Shown: one piece after another, positions 1 through 8,919 of the stretch | Position numbering within the stretch: the first letter of the stretch is position 1 | Layout: each line of letters opens with the position of its first letter | Assembly: GCF_902459685.1 (NCBI RefSeq) | Contig: NZ_CABPSF010000007.1 | Span: 1-64,000, forward strand | Origin: Pandoraea iniqua | Lineage (GTDB): Bacteria > Pseudomonadota > Gammaproteobacteria > Burkholderiales > Burkholderiaceae | Direction of reading: 5' to 3' | Length of the DNA: 64,000 nucleotides | Made by a program: the position numbers and the translations under genes | The notes under the pieces: generated by a model | Seen by the model: only the letters and a program-made list of their open reading frames with translations | What the model was told of the DNA's origin: nothing | The model's database searches: none

Positions 1-122
1 CGGAACGCAGGAAAACTGACAGATCACCGCCAGAAGAGGCTCACACGGCATTTTCCCGTTCCTCTCTCCGGCACCAGCGACTTCTTCAGTCCCTGGTCAT
101 GCAAGCAGAAGGTAGTACGTAG
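1..122 (+). other. possible 3' tail of an upstream gene
   Basis: A frame beginning at base 3 stays open for 39 codons and stops with TAG at 120-122, nine bases before a clear terminator. It could be the last codons of a gene starting outside the window. Another frame is also open here and the composition does not decide between them. No family recognised. Confidence 0.2.
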
Positions 123-130
123 TCAACAAG

Positions 131-168
131 AAAGCCGCTCGATTCAGTCGCGCGGCTTTTTTGTTTTT
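131..168 (+). terminator. rho-independent terminator
   Basis: AAAGCCGC (131-138) pairs with GCGGCTTT (152-159), followed by a T-rich tail to 168. It closes whatever rightward transcript enters from before the window. The complementary strand also has a short T-rich end, so it may partly stop the leftward DUF1415 gene too. Confidence 0.8.
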
Positions 169-214
169 GGCGTGCGACGAAACCCCATCCGTCATGGTGG
201 GGTTCCTGCCTGAT

Positions 215-892
215 TTACTTCCCTTCCCCCGCCGGTTTGTTCACCGCCGCCTCGGCATCGCCGATCGCGTTGTCATTCGCCCCGTCTTCGTCTTCCGCAG
301 GCTCTGCCATCCACGCGTGGTAACCCGCTACGCCCATCTTGCGCAGGAGCGATTCGTTGCGCCCGAAGATTTCTTCGGCATCCGGAAACGCCTCGACCGC
401 GCGATCAATACTCGCCTCGCGAAGCAGATGCAGAATCGGGTACGGCGAGCGGTTGGTGTAGTTCTCTGCGTCGTCCGGATCGGTGCCTTCGAACTGATAG
501 TCCGGATGAAAGCTCGCCACTTGCAACTCGCCTTCATAGCGCAGTTGCTTGAGCATGCGCTCCGCGAAAAACAACGCGTCGTTGTACTCGTGGAAATCGA
601 GCAACGCGTCGGGCAGGATCAGCAACGTGGTATCGACCGCTTCCGGATCGGCTTCGGCCAACCACTGCAATTCGCGCTCAAGGTCGAGCAGCGCGCCCTC
701 CATGTCGTGCGCATCGCTCACGACATAGCGGATCTGGCGCTTCACATGCACGGCCTTGGCAAACGGGCAAAGATTCAGGCCGATCACGGCGCGCGTGAGC
801 CAGTGACGCGTGGCCGCAATCACCGCCGCGGTCGCTTCGGTTTGGGGTTCTGTCTCGGGCGACGTGGCACCGAGGTCGTTCGAATCGGACAT
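215..892 (-). CDS. DUF1415 family protein
   Basis: 225-residue soluble protein of the DUF1415 family, whose biochemical role is unknown. Family-type stretches are visible: a conserved LCPFA near residue 40, the Asp/Glu-rich centre, and FHPDYQFEGT followed by NRSPYPILHLLRE. The frame could extend 56 codons upstream, but that extension is Arg-rich shadow sequence; the family normally starts close to the helix reading AATRHWLTRAVIGLNLCPF, so the ATG at 890-892 was chosen. The C-terminal 30 residues are acidic and low-complexity. It stands alone and is divergent from the ankyrin-like gene. Confidence 0.85.
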   Translation of the reverse strand: MSDSNDLGATSPETEPQTEATAAVIAATRHWLTRAVIGLNLCPFAKAVHVKRQIRYVVSDAHDMEGALLDLERELQWLAEADPEAVDTTLLILPDALLDFHEYNDALFFAERMLKQLRYEGELQVASFHPDYQFEGTDPDDAENYTNRSPYPILHLLREASIDRAVEAFPDAEEIFGRNESLLRKMGVAGYHAWMAEPAEDEDGANDNAIGDAEAAVNKPAGEGK

Positions 893-1031
893 GGGCAAAA
901 CTACGGAAAGAAAAGCTTTGGCGCGACGCGTGGCAGCGACGCAGTAAGCCGACATTGTAAACGCGCGGCGGGCCTCACAGAGTCCGCAATGGCGCCGCGG
1001 GACACGACGGCCGCAACGCCGGTGCCCCCGC

Positions 1032-2312
1032 ATGATGCCGCTCTCCTCTACAGCGCTCATGCCTCACCTCACCATGCCACGTCCGAGTCCACTCACGCCT
1101 GCGATTCCCGCCCCTGTCCGTATGCCCGTCCGCATGCCTGCCCATATGCCCACCGCCACCCCGGAGGTCTCGTCCACCACAGCGCCCGCCGCCTGCCTCA
1201 CGGCGCTGGCGAGACAGCCCTTAGTGCACGTGCTGACCGAGTTCCGGGAAGGCCGCATCCGCGCGACATTGCTCGCCAGCATTCTCTGGTGTGCCGGGTG
1301 CACCGCCGCCGATGAACTTCTCGCGCTCTGCGCCTTCGCAAGCCGCGAAGGACAGGCCCATTGCGACGACACCGCGAGACTGCGCAACACCGTGATCTCG
1401 TTGCTCACGACACCCGTGACGGGCCGCACTTTCGACCAACTGCGCGACACCGGCATGTTCGGCGCGGCGACCCTGCATGACGGGGCCAGCCGCGACGACC
1501 TCGACCTGCTGTCCTCCGACGAGGGGCTGCTGCTCTGGCTCAGATACGGCGCGACCCCAGATGGCTACCACCGTCTGTTCGTCGATCACGTGAGCCAGCG
1601 ATTGCATTCGCAAATCACACCGGAGCCCCATTCTCCAGACCTCGGCCCTGCGCTGCGGGTATTGGTCGCCGTCGGGCGCGACAGGGTCATCGACGTTCCC
1701 GATCCGTACAACGTGGGACGCTGCCTGCCGCCGCTCTCGCACCTGTGCGCCACGCACGCCCCCGACTGGCTGGCGTTCCTGCTGGACATCACGCCGTGCG
1801 CCAATCAGCGCGACATGCATGGCTATCCCTTGGTCTATACGGCGCTCACTTCCGTGACGCTCGCCTCGCGGCGCGCCAACCTGTCGCCGCAGGCGTTAAA
1901 CCATGCCATTCAGGATCGCGTTGCCCTGCTGGTCAACCATGGTGCCCAGCTCTCGGTGTCGGACCTCGCAGGCATGCCGCTCACCGCACGTCTGGTACTC
2001 GACGGCTATATCGATGCCGCGCGCGTCGTTCTCCAGTTCGGGGCCTGCCCCGCGGCAACCGATCGTGAAATGAATTCCGTCTTGCATCATCTCGCCCGGA
2101 CCTTACAGTCGGCGTCCTCGCAATACAGCGCAGCGATCGTCGCGATCGTTTCCGCACTGGCCGCAGGGGGCGATGCCAACGCGCTCAATGCCAGCGGGGA
2201 AACGGCCATCGATCTGTTGCCCCCGTTTCAGCGCAAACATTTCATCTTTCTGGCTTCACACTATGCCCGCTGGATGCACGCCAGCGGCCATCCGGGTCTG
2301 AATACGCCATGA
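1032..2312 (+). CDS. ankyrin-repeat-like hypothetical protein
   Basis: About 426 residues if translation begins at 1032. No good ribosome site marks a start, and several in-frame ATGs follow (1059, 1074, 1122 and later). Residues 1-50 are Met/Pro-rich with MPVRMPAHMPT. The C-terminal half carries degenerate ankyrin-type units: N-x-x-D-x-x-G-Y-P-L near 255, then helix pairs ending VALLVNHGAQLSVSD, a VVLQFGACPAATD unit and VSALAAGGDANALNASGETAIDLL. Ankyrin repeats bind protein partners. The N-terminal half matches nothing I recognise. No signal peptide or membrane segment. Secreted effector or cytoplasmic scaffold are both possible. Confidence 0.65.
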   Translation: MMPLSSTALMPHLTMPRPSPLTPAIPAPVRMPVRMPAHMPTATPEVSSTTAPAACLTALARQPLVHVLTEFREGRIRATLLASILWCAGCTAADELLALCAFASREGQAHCDDTARLRNTVISLLTTPVTGRTFDQLRDTGMFGAATLHDGASRDDLDLLSSDEGLLLWLRYGATPDGYHRLFVDHVSQRLHSQITPEPHSPDLGPALRVLVAVGRDRVIDVPDPYNVGRCLPPLSHLCATHAPDWLAFLLDITPCANQRDMHGYPLVYTALTSVTLASRRANLSPQALNHAIQDRVALLVNHGAQLSVSDLAGMPLTARLVLDGYIDAARVVLQFGACPAATDREMNSVLHHLARTLQSASSQYSAAIVAIVSALAAGGDANALNASGETAIDLLPPFQRKHFIFLASHYARWMHASGHPGLNTP

Positions 2313-2346
2313 GGCCCCCGGCGCTGCGTCGTCCGCGTCGTCCGCG

Positions 2347-2985
2347 TCAGCCGCCGAGCGCCAACCCGCCGTGGCGCTCGCGCAGATAAGCGCACACAAA
2401 GCCATTGAGCTCCCAGCGCACGTCTGGCGAATCGAGCTCACCGCGCGACACTGCGGCATGCACAACGCCTTCCACCGCCGACGCCAGCACCTTCGCCGCA
2501 ATGGCGTCGCGCGGTTCACACGCGGCCTGCCCGTCCGGCACGATCAGCGCCTGATAGCGGCGCAGATATTCCGCATCGAAGGCCTGAGTACGGGTCGAGA
2601 GCGGCACCTCCTCGAGCAACACGTGATGCATACGCTGGTCGCCTGCGTGAATGCGGATGACGCCGTCGATCAGATCGGCCACACGCGTGTCGAGTCGCAC
2701 CGGCACATGTGGCGAATCCGGATCGGGCAGAACCGCGAGTACCGCGTCGAGATGGCGCTCGCGAATTGCCTCGGCCAGCGCCAGCTTGTCGGGGAAGTAT
2801 TGATACAACGAGCCGATGCTCGCACCGGCGACACTGGCGACTTCGTTGGTATTGAATTTGGCCCAGCCGCGCGCACCGAGAACGCGAGCCGCGGCTTCGA
2901 TAATCGCGTCGACCGTCGCCCGCGAACGCTGCTGCCGCGGGACTCTGCGGGCCGCGACCGGCCCTGAGGAAAGGCGAGTAGGCAT
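2347..2985 (-). CDS. TetR family transcriptional regulator
   Basis: 212 residues. The N-terminal TetR helix-turn-helix is clear: RATVDAIIEAAARVLGARG, then FNTNEVASVAGASIGSLYQYFPDKLALAEAI. The C-terminal ligand domain is unassigned. The ATG at 2983-2985 gives the usual spacing before the first helix; the open frame upstream is not protein-like. It is divergent from the MDR oxidoreductase at 3070 with only 84 bases between, so it probably controls that gene and the flavodoxin after it. An AT-rich TTGCAATATA stretch near 3007-3016 could hold the promoter. Confidence 0.85.
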   Translation of the reverse strand: MPTRLSSGPVAARRVPRQQRSRATVDAIIEAAARVLGARGWAKFNTNEVASVAGASIGSLYQYFPDKLALAEAIRERHLDAVLAVLPDPDSPHVPVRLDTRVADLIDGVIRIHAGDQRMHHVLLEEVPLSTRTQAFDAEYLRRYQALIVPDGQAACEPRDAIAAKVLASAVEGVVHAAVSRGELDSPDVRWELNGFVCAYLRERHGGLALGG

Positions 2986-3069
2986 GGCGGGGGTTCCACG
3001 CAAAAATTGCAATATACCTGCGTCGATTCCCGAGCGCACGGTGCCCCTGCTTTCGCTACGGATTTTGCT

Positions 3070-4101
3070 ATGCCAGCCCTGCCTCGCATCACCCGGCACG
3101 TCACGCTCACTGCCCACCCCGAGGGCACGCTGACCTCGTCATCCTTCGCACTCACCGACGTGCCCCTGCCCCCGTTGTCACCGCACGAGGTGCTGGTGCG
3201 CAATCGATGGTTTCGCGTCTCGATCTCCACCCGGCTGATGGCCAGCCGCGAGGCCACCGCCATCAAGGGCATCCCGTTTCCCACACTCACGCCCGGCGAC
3301 TCACTCGCCGACGGCGCCATCGGCGAAGTGATCGCCGCCACGCCCGAATCCGGCTTGGCGCCGGGCATGATCGTCTCGCATCGGCTCGGCTGGCGTGAGC
3401 ACGCCGTGGTGGACGCGCGGCACTGCAAACGGCTGCCCAGCGGGCCACTCGATCCCGCCGCCTATCTCGGCCATGGCTGGACGGCCTACGCCGCGCTTAC
3501 ACGCGGCATCACGGTGAAGCGTGGCGACACCGCGCTGGTCTCCAGCGGCGCCGGCGCCATCGGCTCGATGGCCGGTCAGATCGCCCGCCGTCTCGGCGCG
3601 GCACGCGTCATCGGCAGCACCGGCAGTGCCGACAAAGCCGGCTGGATGACGCAGGCCCTCGGCTACGACGCCGTGATCGTGCGCAACGGCAAACCCTTCG
3701 CGACGCAACTGGCCGAAGCCGCGCCCGACGGCATCGACGTCTTCGTCGATATGGTCGGCGGCGAGCAACTGACCGCCGCCGTTGCGCAAGCCCGCGAAGG
3801 GGCTCGCTTCGCGATTCTCGGCGCACTCGGCGCGGAGTTGCACGCGAATCACTCCACCTCGGTGGCACCGACCGAAATCGATGCCTTCCAACTGCCCATC
3901 AAAGGCATCACGCTGCGCGGCTACAGCGCGGACGACGACGAGAGCGTGTTCGACGAATGGATCACACGTCAGAACGCGTGGCGGCTCGACGGCAGCTTTC
4001 ACCTGCCGTGCACGATGTTCCACGGTCTGGAAAACGCACCGCTCGCCTTGCAGGAAGCCTGCGCGGGCAAGCTCAAAGGTGTGGTGCTGGTCGAGTTGTG
4101 A
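3070..4101 (+). CDS. MDR-family NAD(P)H-dependent quinone/enone oxidoreductase
   Basis: 343 residues of the medium-chain reductase superfamily, in the zinc-free group that reduces enones and quinones with NADPH. The N-terminal GroES-like domain is followed by a Rossmann domain with the nucleotide motif SSGAGAIGSMAGQIARRLGA (about residues 157-176). The Lys/Asp zinc ligands of true alcohol dehydrogenases are missing. The ATG at 3070 aligns with the family start LPRITRHVTL. It is followed after 67 bases by a flavodoxin-type gene and sits opposite a TetR gene, suggesting an electrophile or quinone stress unit. Substrate unknown. Confidence 0.8.
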   Translation: MPALPRITRHVTLTAHPEGTLTSSSFALTDVPLPPLSPHEVLVRNRWFRVSISTRLMASREATAIKGIPFPTLTPGDSLADGAIGEVIAATPESGLAPGMIVSHRLGWREHAVVDARHCKRLPSGPLDPAAYLGHGWTAYAALTRGITVKRGDTALVSSGAGAIGSMAGQIARRLGAARVIGSTGSADKAGWMTQALGYDAVIVRNGKPFATQLAEAAPDGIDVFVDMVGGEQLTAAVAQAREGARFAILGALGAELHANHSTSVAPTEIDAFQLPIKGITLRGYSADDDESVFDEWITRQNAWRLDGSFHLPCTMFHGLENAPLALQEACAGKLKGVVLVEL

Positions 4102-4168
4102 GCAAGCCCCCTTGAGATACGACCTATACCCCATCCCCCTCTCATCCCCTGATCGAATGGAGTTAAGC

Positions 4169-4798
4169 ATGTTGAGTACAAACGTCGCGATCGTGTTTCA
4201 CAGTCGCTATGGCCACACGGCGCGACAAGCCGCCGCCGTCAAGGAAGGTGTCGAACGCGCCGACGGTGCAAGCGCGCTCCTGATTCCCTGCGAAACCGCG
4301 CCATCGCGCTGGGACGATCTGGAACAGGCCGACGCCATCATCTTCGGCGCGCCGACCTTCATGGGCGGCACGTCGGCGGAATTCAGAGTGTTTGCCGAAG
4401 CCACGTCGAACATCGTCATGACGAAGGGCTACGTGTGGCAGGACAAGATTGCGGCGGGCTTTACCAACTCCGGTGCGCACGCCGGCGACAAACTCGCCAC
4501 CCTCATCCAGATGGCGCTCTTTGCCGCACAGCACGGCATGCATTGGGTGAACCTCGGCTTACCGCCCGCGAACAATTCCACACAGGGCTCGGCGAACGAT
4601 CTCAATCGCCTCGGCTTCTGGCTGGGCGCGGCAGCCCAATCGAACACCGATCAGGGCCCCGATTTGGCGCCGCCCGAAGCGGACCTCGATACGGCGCGTC
4701 ATCTCGGCTGGCGCGTTGCGCAGACGGCACTTCAGTTCGCACGCGGACGTATCGCCCACCGCACACAGGCACCGTCCACCGCGTCGGCGCTCGCCTGA
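4169..4798 (+). CDS. flavodoxin-like NAD(P)H:quinone oxidoreductase (WrbA-like)
   Basis: 209 residues. FMN-binding flavodoxin fold: phosphate loop FHSRYGHTARQA near residue 8, isoalloxazine loops GAPTFMGGTSAEF (about 67-79) and GFTNSGAHAGDK (about 104-115), as in WrbA-type two-electron quinone reductases. ATG at 4169 has GGAG at 4159-4162; the in-frame ATG at 4157 overlaps that site and is less likely. Lies between the MDR reductase and hmp in the same direction. Distinguishable from classical WrbA only by alignment. Confidence 0.8.
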   Translation: MLSTNVAIVFHSRYGHTARQAAAVKEGVERADGASALLIPCETAPSRWDDLEQADAIIFGAPTFMGGTSAEFRVFAEATSNIVMTKGYVWQDKIAAGFTNSGAHAGDKLATLIQMALFAAQHGMHWVNLGLPPANNSTQGSANDLNRLGFWLGAAAQSNTDQGPDLAPPEADLDTARHLGWRVAQTALQFARGRIAHRTQAPSTASALA

Positions 4799-4870
4799 TA
4801 CATCGCATCTGCCAAGGGAAAGCGCACCGAATCCCCCGCCGCTGAGATGCGGCATTTGGGCGCACCCTTA

Positions 4871-4898
4871 AAGATGCATTTTATTTACATCTTATAAT
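4871..4898 (+). promoter_or_regulatory. NsrR-type operator overlapping the hmp -10 element
   Basis: Bases 4871-4893 read AAGATGCATTT, T, ATTTACATCTT, close to the known NsrR palindrome AAGATG-YATTT-N-AAATR-CATCTT with two mismatches in the right arm. A perfect TATAAT box at 4893-4898 follows directly, so NsrR bound here would block RNA polymerase. NsrR is an iron-sulphur repressor released by nitric oxide, matching the flavohaemoglobin downstream. The NsrR gene is not in the window. Confidence 0.85.
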
Positions 4899-4974
4899 CA
4901 CTCCGTGGTGCGCGACGTCTGAAGCCTTCAGCGTCGTGCCCGAAACAGAACTCATAACACTCGGAGTGTGCCCC

Positions 4975-6174
4975 ATGCTTTCCGCTGCTTCCCGCCCGTA
5001 TATCGACGCCAGCGTCCCCGTGTTGCGCGACCACGGACTCGCCATCACGCGACACTTCTACGCCAGCATGTTCGAGGCACATCCCGAACTGCGCGATCTT
5101 TTCAACATGGGGAATCAGGCCAGCGGTGCGCAACAGCAATCGCTCGCGTCTGCGGTGTTTGCCTACGCGGCGAACATCGACAATGCCGCTGCGCTGGCGC
5201 CCGTGATGGAGCGCATCGTTCACAAGCACGTCTCGGTCGGTATCACGCCCGCGCATTACCCCATCGTCGGCCGTTATCTGCTGGCCGCCATCAAAGACGT
5301 GCTGGGCGACGCCGCGACGCCTGAATTGATTGCCGCATGGGACGAAGCGTACTGGCTGCTGGCGGGCGAATTGATCGCGGCCGAAGCGCGTCTCTCGGAG
5401 CGCACGCAGGCACCGCTGGGCGCGCTGCGCGAACTGGTCGTGACCGACGTCGACCGCGAGACCGAGCACATCGTTTCGTACTATCTGCAAACACCGGAAG
5501 GCACGTCGCCGGGCGAATTCGTGCCGGGACAATATGTGAGCGTAGCCGTCACGCTGCCGGACGGCCTGCGTCAGCGCCGCCAGTACAGCCTGTCGGATGC
5601 GCCCACGGCGCCGCACTGGCGCATTACCGTCAAGCGCGAAGATGCGTCGAACGGCAAACCGGCCGGACAAGTTTCGAACTGGCTACACGCCAATCTGAAG
5701 GCGGGTGATCGTATTCAGGTGAGCCCGGCGTATGGCGAATTTACGACGACGCTCGACGCCGCCCATCCGCTGGTGCTGTTGAGTGCTGGCGTAGGGATCA
5801 CGCCGATGATGTCGATGCTCGCTACGCTGACGGCCAACGGCTCACGCCGCGAGATCGTGTTTGCTCACGCGGCGCGTAACGCCGCCCACGTGGCACTGCG
5901 CCGTCAATGGCTGCACGCCGGCACGCAATTGCCGCATCTGCGCGTCGCCACGTTCTTCGAGACGCCGCTGGCGAGTGAGCGGGAAGGCACTGACTACACC
6001 TTCGCCGGGCGCATGGACGTCACCCGCTTGCCGTTGCCCGAGGGCGCCGACTACCTGTTGTGCGGACCGACGCCGTTCATGCAGACGCAATGGCGTGCGC
6101 TGCGCGATCAGGGCGTGCCTGCCGAGCGCATCCATCGCGAAGTGTTCGGTCCGGAAGCGCTCGATCTGGGCTGA
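4975..6174 (+). CDS. hmp: flavohaemoglobin, nitric oxide dioxygenase
   Basis: 399 residues, the normal length. Converts NO plus O2 to nitrate using NAD(P)H, FAD and haem. Globin domain about 1-145: distal Tyr in TRHFYASMF, proximal His in the HKHVSVGITPAHYPIVG stretch. FAD domain: RQYSLSDAP near 200. NAD domain: AGVGITPMMSML near 275, and the C-terminal EVFGPE. ATG at 4975 follows GGAG by a normal distance; a GTG at 4936 is in frame but lacks a site. Controlled by the NsrR operator upstream. Confidence 0.97.
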   Translation: MLSAASRPYIDASVPVLRDHGLAITRHFYASMFEAHPELRDLFNMGNQASGAQQQSLASAVFAYAANIDNAAALAPVMERIVHKHVSVGITPAHYPIVGRYLLAAIKDVLGDAATPELIAAWDEAYWLLAGELIAAEARLSERTQAPLGALRELVVTDVDRETEHIVSYYLQTPEGTSPGEFVPGQYVSVAVTLPDGLRQRRQYSLSDAPTAPHWRITVKREDASNGKPAGQVSNWLHANLKAGDRIQVSPAYGEFTTTLDAAHPLVLLSAGVGITPMMSMLATLTANGSRREIVFAHAARNAAHVALRRQWLHAGTQLPHLRVATFFETPLASEREGTDYTFAGRMDVTRLPLPEGADYLLCGPTPFMQTQWRALRDQGVPAERIHREVFGPEALDLG

Positions 6175-6176
6175 TC

Positions 6177-7004
6177 TCAGTCGATCAGTTTGCCCGCCGC
6201 GTCGTAAAACGGGTGCGTGCCACCGGCATCGTCGACGAAGCCAAGGTGCGACACGAGTCCGCTTTGCGGCGTGTACCGATGCAACTGGAACGCAGGCGGG
6301 TCGAGCACCCACGCGGACGGCCCGCCCTCGCGCAAGTCGAGGGCGACCTGATGCGCGGGCGACGGGCACACGCTGGCGATGGTGCCGGCGAAGCGCGTGT
6401 GAATCGGACGATGCACGTGGCCGCAGATCAGTCGCTCCACGTTATCGAAGCGGCGCACGACGGCGGCCAGCTTGGCAGCATCGCCCGCGTCCAGCGCCTG
6501 CACGTCCATATGCTCGATGCCGCAGGCGAACGGCGGGTGATGCATGGCGATCACCGTCGGCGTCTCGGTATCGGCGGCCAGCGTCGCTTCGAGCCAGTCG
6601 AGCCGCTCGTCGCACAGACGGCCGCCGCCATTGGGCGGGTCTTGCGTATCGAGCGCCACCAGCCGCAGCGGCCCGAACATCGCCGTGTACTGCACGAACG
6701 CGCCCGGCTTGCCGAGATACGTGTGCTCCGGAAACACTTCACGCAGCGCGTCACGGCCGTCGTGATTGCCGATGACAAGGTAGTACGGCATTTGCAGCGG
6801 CGTGAGCAGGCGGCGCAGGTGTTCGTATTCTTCGCGAGCACCGAAGTCGACCAGATCGCCCGTGAGCACCACGAAGTCGGGGCGCGGCACGAGGGTGTTC
6901 AGGCGCGCCACACAGCGCTCGAGATAGGCGGCGGTATCCACACGCCGATAGGCCAGTTTGCCGGGCCGTTTGATGTGAAGGTCGCTGATTTGCGCGAACA
7001 GCAT
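6177..7004 (-). CDS. metallophosphoesterase (CpdA/GpdQ-type phosphodiesterase)
   Basis: 275 residues. Has the dinuclear metal motifs of class III phosphodiesterases in order: D-x-H (SDLHI, residues 8-10), GDLVD, GNHD, HHPPF and GHVHRP. Family members cleave cyclic nucleotides or glycerophosphodiesters. It is the last gene of the leftward ABC operon, starting 8 bases after the ATPase stop; another ATG at 7034 would overlap that gene. The coupling suggests it hydrolyses the imported phosphodiester or phosphonate-like ligand rather than cAMP, but this is inference. Confidence 0.85.
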   Translation of the reverse strand: MLFAQISDLHIKRPGKLAYRRVDTAAYLERCVARLNTLVPRPDFVVLTGDLVDFGAREEYEHLRRLLTPLQMPYYLVIGNHDGRDALREVFPEHTYLGKPGAFVQYTAMFGPLRLVALDTQDPPNGGGRLCDERLDWLEATLAADTETPTVIAMHHPPFACGIEHMDVQALDAGDAAKLAAVVRRFDNVERLICGHVHRPIHTRFAGTIASVCPSPAHQVALDLREGGPSAWVLDPPAFQLHRYTPQSGLVSHLGFVDDAGGTHPFYDAAGKLID

Positions 7005-7011
7005 GAGCGGG

Positions 7012-8055
7012 TTATCCGTGAAGCGTAAAGACATGAGCGGCGGGCAACGACAGGCCCACCGGGTCGCCGACGCGGCATTCGCGACGGCTCGAAACTTCGA
7101 CCAGCACCGCACCGGCCGGTGACACGCCACCGACGGTCAGGCGCGTGCGGTCGCCGAGGAATTGCACGGCTTCGATTTTGCCGACGAGCGGCGCATCGAC
7201 CGGCGGCACCACGATGGCGTCTTCCGGACGGAAATACAGTTCCTGCGCATCGGCGCGCACGTCCGGACAAGCCAGCCGTCCGCCTTCCGTATGGAAGTGC
7301 CCCTCGCGCCACACCCCGGCAATGCGATTGAGCGTGCCGACGAAGTTCGCCACGTGGCGCGACGCCGGCTGGTAGTAGATGTCGCGCGGTGCGCCAATCT
7401 GTTCGATACGCCCGGCACTCATCACCACGATGCGATCGCCCAGCGCCATCGCTTCGTCTTGATCGTGCGTGACATACACCGTCGTCACGCCCAGACCGCG
7501 CAGCAGCCGGTCCATATCGGCGCGCACGGTCTCGCGCAGCTTCGCGTCCAACGCGGTGAGCGGTTCGTCGAGCAGCAGCACGCGCGGTTCCGGCGCGAGC
7601 GCACGGGCCAGTGCCACACGTTGCTTCTGACCGCCAGAGAGTTGCGCAATGGCACGGTCGGCATAGGGCGTCAGATGCACGAGGTCGAGCAATTCGTCCA
7701 CGCGCTTGTCGACCTGCGCCGACGGCAGCCCGCGCAGCTTCAGCCCATAGGCCACATTGCCGCGCACCGTGAAGTTGGGGAACAACGCGTAGTTCTGGAA
7801 GACCATGCCCACGCGGCGCTTTTCGATCGGCAGACGGGTGACGTCCTCATCGCCGAAGCGCACGCGCCCGCCTGCATCGGGGCGCTCAAGGCCTGCGATC
7901 ATGCGCAGGGTAGTGGTCTTGCCGCAGCCCGACGGGCCGAGCAGCACCAGCGTCTCGCCGGCACCGATCGTCAGATCGAGCGGCTGCAACACCGTGTTGC
8001 CGTTGAACGTCTTGGCACAGCGTTCGAGATGGATCGGAATCGAAGTCAGTTTCAT
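7012..8055 (-). CDS. ABC importer ATP-binding protein (phosphonate/iron/polyamine type)
   Basis: 347 residues. Walker A GPSGCGKTT (40-48), Q-loop QNYALFPNFTV, signature LSGGQKQRVALARAL, Walker B LLLDEPLTALD, switch His in THDQDEAMAL, then a C-terminal TOBE-type domain from about 250. Start at 8053-8055 is marked by AAGGAAA upstream. Provides energy for the two permeases encoded just before it. Resembles PhnT/PotA/FbpC-group ATPases. Confidence 0.9.
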   Translation of the reverse strand: MKLTSIPIHLERCAKTFNGNTVLQPLDLTIGAGETLVLLGPSGCGKTTTLRMIAGLERPDAGGRVRFGDEDVTRLPIEKRRVGMVFQNYALFPNFTVRGNVAYGLKLRGLPSAQVDKRVDELLDLVHLTPYADRAIAQLSGGQKQRVALARALAPEPRVLLLDEPLTALDAKLRETVRADMDRLLRGLGVTTVYVTHDQDEAMALGDRIVVMSAGRIEQIGAPRDIYYQPASRHVANFVGTLNRIAGVWREGHFHTEGGRLACPDVRADAQELYFRPEDAIVVPPVDAPLVGKIEAVQFLGDRTRLTVGGVSPAGAVLVEVSSRRECRVGDPVGLSLPAAHVFTLHG

Positions 8056-8110
8056 CGCAATTTCCTTGGCATGCTTTGTGTGCAATGGCGCGTGCGTATG
8101 TTTGTGCGTA

Positions 8111-8914
8111 TCAGGTGCGGCCGCGCGCATTGCGAACCTTGGCGCGCTGCGCCGTCATCTGCATGACGATGAGCAGCGGCACGATCAGCACGAAAAACAC
8201 CGCCGTATAGGCGCTGCCGATCTCCAGACGCAGCGACGCATACGCGTCGGCCAGCCCCACGGGCAGCGTCTTGGTGTCGGGCGTGTGCAGCATCCACGTC
8301 AGGTTGAATTCGCCGAGCGAGAGCGTCACCACGATGAGCGCCGCCGCCACGATCTCGCTGCGGATATTGGGCAGCACCACCGTCATAAAGCGTCGCAGGA
8401 ACGTCGCGCCGAGACTTGCGGCGCCCTCTTCCATCAGCTTGATTCGCGAATCGGCACACGCGGCCGCCACGGCACGCACCATGAACGGCAGCGTGAAGAT
8501 CACATGGCCCACCACGATGAACGCGAGGCTCTGGCGGAAGTCGCGCATGCCGCCATACACACTGATCAACGCCAGCGCACTGGCCAGCCCCGGCAGGGCG
8601 ATCGGCAGCGTCAGCAGTTCTTCGATCCAGCGGGCCATGCGGCTATTCCAGCGTGCCAGCACGTAGCCCGCCGGCACACCGAGCAGCGTCACGAGAATGA
8701 GCGTGGCGGCACCCACGTACAGCGAGTTGAGAATGGCGTCGTGATAGTCCTGCCAGACCTGAATCACCCACTTGAACGTGAGACCGGCCGACGGCCCCTT
8801 GAAGTAATTGACCGACAAGCCGGCGAGCACCGACATGCCGACCGGCACCAGCAAGAACGCGCACATCAGCAGCGTGAGCAGCAGTTGCAGCGTGAAAAGG
8901 GTTTTCTTGAGCAT
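8111..8914 (-). CDS. ABC importer permease 2
   Basis: 267 residues with six hydrophobic segments and the inner-membrane binding-protein-dependent signature EEGAASLGATFLRRFMTVVLPNIRSEI (EAA loop, about 155-180). Starts 5 bases after the stop of the first permease, so translation is probably coupled. The 55 bases before the ATPase carry only its ribosome site. PhnV/PotC-like half of the channel. Confidence 0.9.
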   Translation of the reverse strand: MLKKTLFTLQLLLTLLMCAFLLVPVGMSVLAGLSVNYFKGPSAGLTFKWVIQVWQDYHDAILNSLYVGAATLILVTLLGVPAGYVLARWNSRMARWIEELLTLPIALPGLASALALISVYGGMRDFRQSLAFIVVGHVIFTLPFMVRAVAAACADSRIKLMEEGAASLGATFLRRFMTVVLPNIRSEIVAAALIVVTLSLGEFNLTWMLHTPDTKTLPVGLADAYASLRLEIGSAYTAVFFVLIVPLLIVMQMTAQRAKVRNARGRT

Positions 8915-8919
8915 GGGGA

